From: a bacterium
GTDB lineage: Bacteria > Zixibacteria > MSB-5A5 > GN15 > FEB-12
Length of the DNA: 64,000 nt
Reading direction: 5' to 3'
Assembly (NCBI GenBank): GCA_016708025.1
Contig: JADJGQ010000004.1
Span: 62,001 to 126,000 of the forward strand
This document shows, piece by piece, positions 60,767-64,000 of the stretch. The notes under the pieces were generated by a model that was given only the letters and a program-made list of their open reading frames with translations, made no database searches and was not told where the DNA came from. The stretch's first letter is position 1. The number at the start of each line of letters is the position of its first letter. The translations under genes and the position numbers were made by a program.

Positions 60767-63211
60767 ATGGTTAAAAAAGCCAGGCCGGCGGGGGGGCCGC
60801 GAGCCGCCCGCGCACAGTCATTTGATTTTGAATCCTCGCGATGGTTTGTGCCGGTGATGTTTCTGGTGATGTTGATCGCGTTGGTAACGCTCTTTGGGGA
60901 GTTTATTTTCTCCGACAAAATGCTGGATAGCTCGGATACGATCCAGGCGGGGATGTTCTTCCGGTCGTTTATCGCCAATTACTTCAATGAGCACGGGTCG
61001 ATCCCGGTCTGGAATCCATACATCTTTGGCGGGATGCCGTATATCGACGCGTTCCACGGCGACATTTTCTATCCGCTTTCGATCATCAAATTTTTCATGA
61101 GCACGCATCGATTCCTGGGGATAGTGCTGGTACTGCATATCTATCTGGCCGGGATATTCATGTTCCTGTGTGCGCGGCAATTTAAGCTGTCCAAGGTAGC
61201 CTCGATCTTCTCGGCGATCGGGTATATGTTTGCCATGTATTTGGTGTCGATGGTTTCGCCGGGGCATGACGGCAAGATGTATGTGACGGCGCTTTTCCCA
61301 TTGGCGATGCTTTTCCTCGACCGGACGTTTGAGCGACGCCCATTTTTCAACAGCACAATACTCGGATTGATAATTGGGCTGATCATTCTGACGCCGCACG
61401 TCCAGTTGGCGTATTATTCGCTCTGGTCGATGGCGCTGTATACGGTTTTCAGGCTTGTCCTGATGTATTTCAAAGACAAAAATCTGAAGCCGATCGCGAC
61501 GACCGGGTCGCTGGTGGTGTATGCGGTGGTGATCGGTGTGTTACTTTCGGCCATTCAGTTTTATCCCGGCTATCAGTATACGACAGAGTTTTCGCCGCGC
61601 GCCGATTCGAAGCGTGGGTGGGAGTGGGCGACCTCGTGGTCGATGCATGCAGAAGAGGCAGCATCGCTGGTGCTGCCGGAATTCTCCGGTACGGCAGACA
61701 AAGAGGGGAAAGCGTATTACTGGGGGAAAAACTATTTCAAGGATAATTCCGAATCGATCTGTGTATCGGTTTTCTTTCTCGGTTTGATGGGGATGTTGTT
61801 TGTCCGGCGGAAAGAGATCTACTTTTTTGCCGGGCTGGCGTTTTTCGCACTGTTGTATGCACTGGGAGGATCGACACCGGTCTTCCATCTCTTTTATTGG
61901 TTAGTGCCGCTGGTGAAGTCGTTACGCGCGCCCTCGACGATCATGTTTGTGTTCAGTTTCTCGATGGCATTGGTGGCGGGGATGACGATCCAGCATTTCA
62001 TGGATACGCGTCAGGAATCGCCGGAGCGTGAGAAGAAGCTGAATTACTATCTGTGGGGTTTCCCGGCATTTTCGCTGTTGTTGGCGCTGGGATTTTCGGC
62101 GGCAGGGAAGGGGATGCTGTCTGCGTGGACCTCGATCTTCTATAGTGAGGCGGCGTCCGAGGTCGTACAAAAAGGGGTGACCAAGCTTGACTTGGCTTAT
62201 GCAAACTTGCCTCAGATACAGGCGGGCGCCTGGTTTGTCTTCCTTTTCGTGACGGCGGCGGCAGTTTGTATCTGGATGTTCCGGTCCGGAAAAGCGGGAG
62301 TTGGCATTTTGGTCGCGCTGGCGTTTGTCCCGATGGTTGAAGGGATGCGTTTTAATGCGCGGTTTATTGATACGTTTGATCCGTCCACTATCTGGGCGCC
62401 TAATCCGGTGGTGCAGTATCTAAAGGATAATGCGGTCAACACGCGGGTACTTAATCTCGGGAATGCGCAGGATGATGTGCTCCCATATCACGGGATCGAG
62501 GTGGTCGCGGGGTACCACGGCAACCAACTTCGCTGGTACGATGATCTGCTGGGGGGACCGCAGTTGACGACCCTGCAAAATAACGAGCGACCGTTCAATC
62601 CACGGTTTCTGAATCTGGTCGGGATGGGGTACTATATCACTCCCGCGCAGCAGAAGATGCCGGATGGGTACTTTGGACCATTACCCGAAATCTCACGAGT
62701 GGCGACCGGCAATCAGCATGTCTGGGAGAATCCGAATGCATTCCCGCGGGCTTATCTGGTGGGGGAGTATAAAGTCCTCACCGACCGGAAAGAGATCTAT
62801 CCGCAGGTGCTCACAGGAAATGAGGACCTTCGGAAGATGACCTACCTGGAGAAAGAGCCGGGGATGGCGATCTCACCGGACTTTGCGCCGGGGGATTCCG
62901 CGTGGGTGATCTATCATGGGGTAGATTCGGTGGCGGTCGGGGTCCAGACAAGCTCGAACAAGTTGTTGATCCTGACGGATGTCTGGTATGATTCGTGGCA
63001 TCCGATGGTGGATGGGCAACCGGCAGAGCTACTTCGGTCATACGGGGCGTTCCGGGCGGTGGTGGTGCCCTCAGGGGCGCGGGTGGTGACGTTTAAGTAT
63101 GAGTCCTCGCGGTATTCGACGGGGCGGCTGGTGACCTGGTTGACATCGCTTTACATAGTCTGTATCATAGGCTTCCACGAAACGAAACGCCGGATGAAAA
63201 AACGGGCATAG
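60767..63211 (+). CDS. YfhO-family membrane protein (GT-C-like)
   Basis: 814 residues with about 12-13 membrane segments and a C-terminal periplasmic domain. The pattern VWNPYIFGGMPYIDAFHGDIFYPLSIIKFFMS, the following DGKMYVTALFPLAML and LPEFSGTADKEGKAYYWGKNYF are typical of the YfhO family. These proteins glycosylate surface polymers such as lipoteichoic acid in Firmicutes and act as polyprenyl-phosphate-sugar-dependent glycosyltransferases elsewhere. Next to polyprenol-phosphate sugar synthases on both sides, it probably uses their product. Substrate unknown. Confidence 0.87.
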   Translation: MVKKARPAGGPRAARAQSFDFESSRWFVPVMFLVMLIALVTLFGEFIFSDKMLDSSDTIQAGMFFRSFIANYFNEHGSIPVWNPYIFGGMPYIDAFHGDIFYPLSIIKFFMSTHRFLGIVLVLHIYLAGIFMFLCARQFKLSKVASIFSAIGYMFAMYLVSMVSPGHDGKMYVTALFPLAMLFLDRTFERRPFFNSTILGLIIGLIILTPHVQLAYYSLWSMALYTVFRLVLMYFKDKNLKPIATTGSLVVYAVVIGVLLSAIQFYPGYQYTTEFSPRADSKRGWEWATSWSMHAEEAASLVLPEFSGTADKEGKAYYWGKNYFKDNSESICVSVFFLGLMGMLFVRRKEIYFFAGLAFFALLYALGGSTPVFHLFYWLVPLVKSLRAPSTIMFVFSFSMALVAGMTIQHFMDTRQESPEREKKLNYYLWGFPAFSLLLALGFSAAGKGMLSAWTSIFYSEAASEVVQKGVTKLDLAYANLPQIQAGAWFVFLFVTAAAVCIWMFRSGKAGVGILVALAFVPMVEGMRFNARFIDTFDPSTIWAPNPVVQYLKDNAVNTRVLNLGNAQDDVLPYHGIEVVAGYHGNQLRWYDDLLGGPQLTTLQNNERPFNPRFLNLVGMGYYITPAQQKMPDGYFGPLPEISRVATGNQHVWENPNAFPRAYLVGEYKVLTDRKEIYPQVLTGNEDLRKMTYLEKEPGMAISPDFAPGDSAWVIYHGVDSVAVGVQTSSNKLLILTDVWYDSWHPMVDGQPAELLRSYGAFRAVVVPSGARVVTFKYESSRYSTGRLVTWLTSLYIVCIIGFHETKRRMKKRA

Positions 63212-63221
63212 GACAGACAGG

Positions 63222-63950
63222 ATGGCTCATACGCAACGCGCAGTGATCATATTCCCCACGTACAATGAGCGGGATAATATCGAAAAGATCGTCCATGCGG
63301 TATTGCCGATGGACCCGCGGATCCATGTGTTGATCGTGGATGACAACTCTCCCGACGGGACCGGCGAGCTGGCCGACAAGCTGGCGGCGCAGGAATCCAA
63401 GGTCAAGGTGCTTCATCGCGAGAAGAAAGAAGGGCTCGGGCGGGCCTATATTGCCGGGTTCAAGTGGGCGATCGAGCAGAAGTTCGATTTCATTTTTGAG
63501 ATGGATGCCGATTTTTCGCATGGACCGGAATACATTCGCGATTTTCTGCGGGAGATCCAGAACCACGATCTGGTGATCGGGTCGCGGTATATCTCAGGAG
63601 TGAATGTGATCAACTGGCCGATGTCGCGGCTGTTGTTGTCCTACTATGCCAACGCGTATACGCGCGTGATCACGGGGTTACCGCTGCGCGACGCGACCGG
63701 CGGATTCAAATGTTTCCGTCGCGAAGTGCTGGAAGCGATCGATCTCGATGATGTCCGGTCATCGGGGTATTCGTTCCAGATAGAGATGTCGATGCGCGCC
63801 TGGAAGAAGAATTTCCGCATCAAGGAGATACCGATCATCTTTGTCGACCGGGTTGCCGGGACCTCGAAGATGTCGAAACGGATAGTGCGCGAGGCGATCT
63901 GGATGGTCTGGTTGCTTCGCATACGAGGTATGTTCGGCAAATTCAACTGA
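63222..63950 (+). CDS. Polyprenol-phosphate mannose synthase-like GT2
   Basis: 242 residues with no membrane segment, like the soluble catalytic DPM1 type. Seen: VIIFPTYNERDNIEKIVHAVL, VLIVDDNSPDGTGELAD, REKKEGLGRAYIAGFKWA, IFEMDADFSHGPEYI (DAD catalytic motif), DLVIGSRYISGVNVINWP, RDATGGFKCFRREVLEAID, GYSFQIEMSMRAW and EIPIIFVDRVAGTSKMS. It transfers a sugar, commonly mannose, from a nucleotide donor to polyprenyl phosphate. Ten bases separate it from the YfhO gene, so they are co-transcribed. Confidence 0.92.
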   Translation: MAHTQRAVIIFPTYNERDNIEKIVHAVLPMDPRIHVLIVDDNSPDGTGELADKLAAQESKVKVLHREKKEGLGRAYIAGFKWAIEQKFDFIFEMDADFSHGPEYIRDFLREIQNHDLVIGSRYISGVNVINWPMSRLLLSYYANAYTRVITGLPLRDATGGFKCFRREVLEAIDLDDVRSSGYSFQIEMSMRAWKKNFRIKEIPIIFVDRVAGTSKMSKRIVREAIWMVWLLRIRGMFGKFN

Positions 63951-63960
63951 GCCGTGCAGT

Positions 63961-64000
63961 GTGGCAGAGTCCGACAGTCTTTCCATAATCATCGTATCCT
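63961..64000 (+). CDS. Start of a further glycosyltransferase family 2 gene (partial)
   Basis: GTG at 63961 opens MAESDSLSIIIVS up to the window edge. The hydrophobic strand SIIIVS shortly after the N-terminus is the usual beginning of a GT2 domain (SIIIVSYN). Ten bases after the previous stop, same strand. Only 13 codons are visible, so the call rests on pattern and context. Confidence 0.5.
   Translation, partial: MAESDSLSIIIVS

Noticed and set aside
1..64000. tRNA or rRNA genes
   Set aside because: No T-arm GGTTCRA-type blocks with fitting acceptor stems, and no rRNA motifs, were found by eye.

Overview
The window reads as a chromosome segment of a Gram-negative, diderm, moderately GC-rich bacterium. 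Supporting evidence is a complete mur/fts (dcw) cluster with a DAP-type MurE, an apolipoprotein N-acyltransferase, lipobox lipoproteins, and several secreted proteins ending in a FlgD/Por-type Ig tail (two end in the same KKMLLLK). These tails, the cohesin/dockerin-like secreted protein and the gene orders point to the FCB superphylum, possibly a Zixibacteria-like lineage. That placement is inference; no rRNA or tRNA is visible.

Layout. 1-10.5 kb is a patchwork of small accessory genes (partial Imm32-like protein, CPBP protease, MarR regulator, HNH nuclease, two DUF1801 paralogs, NtrC-type sigma54 regulator, pirin) separated by many palindromic repeats. 10.5-21 kb is a tightly packed forward operon: purM, gpmI, lnt, a beta-propeller secreted protein, a FemAB-like acyltransferase and three glycosyltransferases. 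21-23.3 kb is a convergent gingipain-type (C25) peptidase with a one-base frameshift in a G6 tract. 23.7-40.4 kb is the dcw cluster mraZ-rsmH-ftsL-ftsI-murE-murF-mraY-murD-ftsW-murG-murC-ftsQ-ftsA-ftsZ, read from one recognisable promoter with MraZ-like boxes and closed by a terminator. 40.6-44 kb holds a possible structured RNA and a subtilisin-like protease broken in many places. 44.2-47.2 kb is the reverse pyrR-pyrB-pyrC operon with a PyrR-binding hairpin that can mask the pyrR ribosome binding site. 47.3-49.6 kb holds orphan membrane and exported proteins among composite repeats. 50-52.4 kb is an ECF sigma/anti-sigma operon with two Spy/CpxP-like sensors, followed by mreB. 54.1-57.9 kb is a broken cohesin/dockerin-type secreted protein containing an odd poly-G/poly-C junction. 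58.3-59.0 kb is a YHS-type lipoprotein with an in-frame UGA exactly where the family often has cysteine, followed by a SECIS-like hairpin: a candidate selenoprotein. 59.7-64 kb is a glycosyltransferase/YfhO cluster.

How the genes fit together. Most of the window builds the cell envelope: peptidoglycan precursors and division (dcw, mreB), lipoprotein maturation (lnt), surface glycans (six glycosyltransferases, FemAB-like, YfhO), exported surface proteins, and envelope stress sensing (ECF sigma module). Housekeeping genes are intact. Four secreted-protein genes carry frameshifts, from either local assembly error or real decay/switching. The most interesting items are the candidate selenoprotein, the PyrR translational switch, and an 11-bp motif shared by the marR and pirin promoters.
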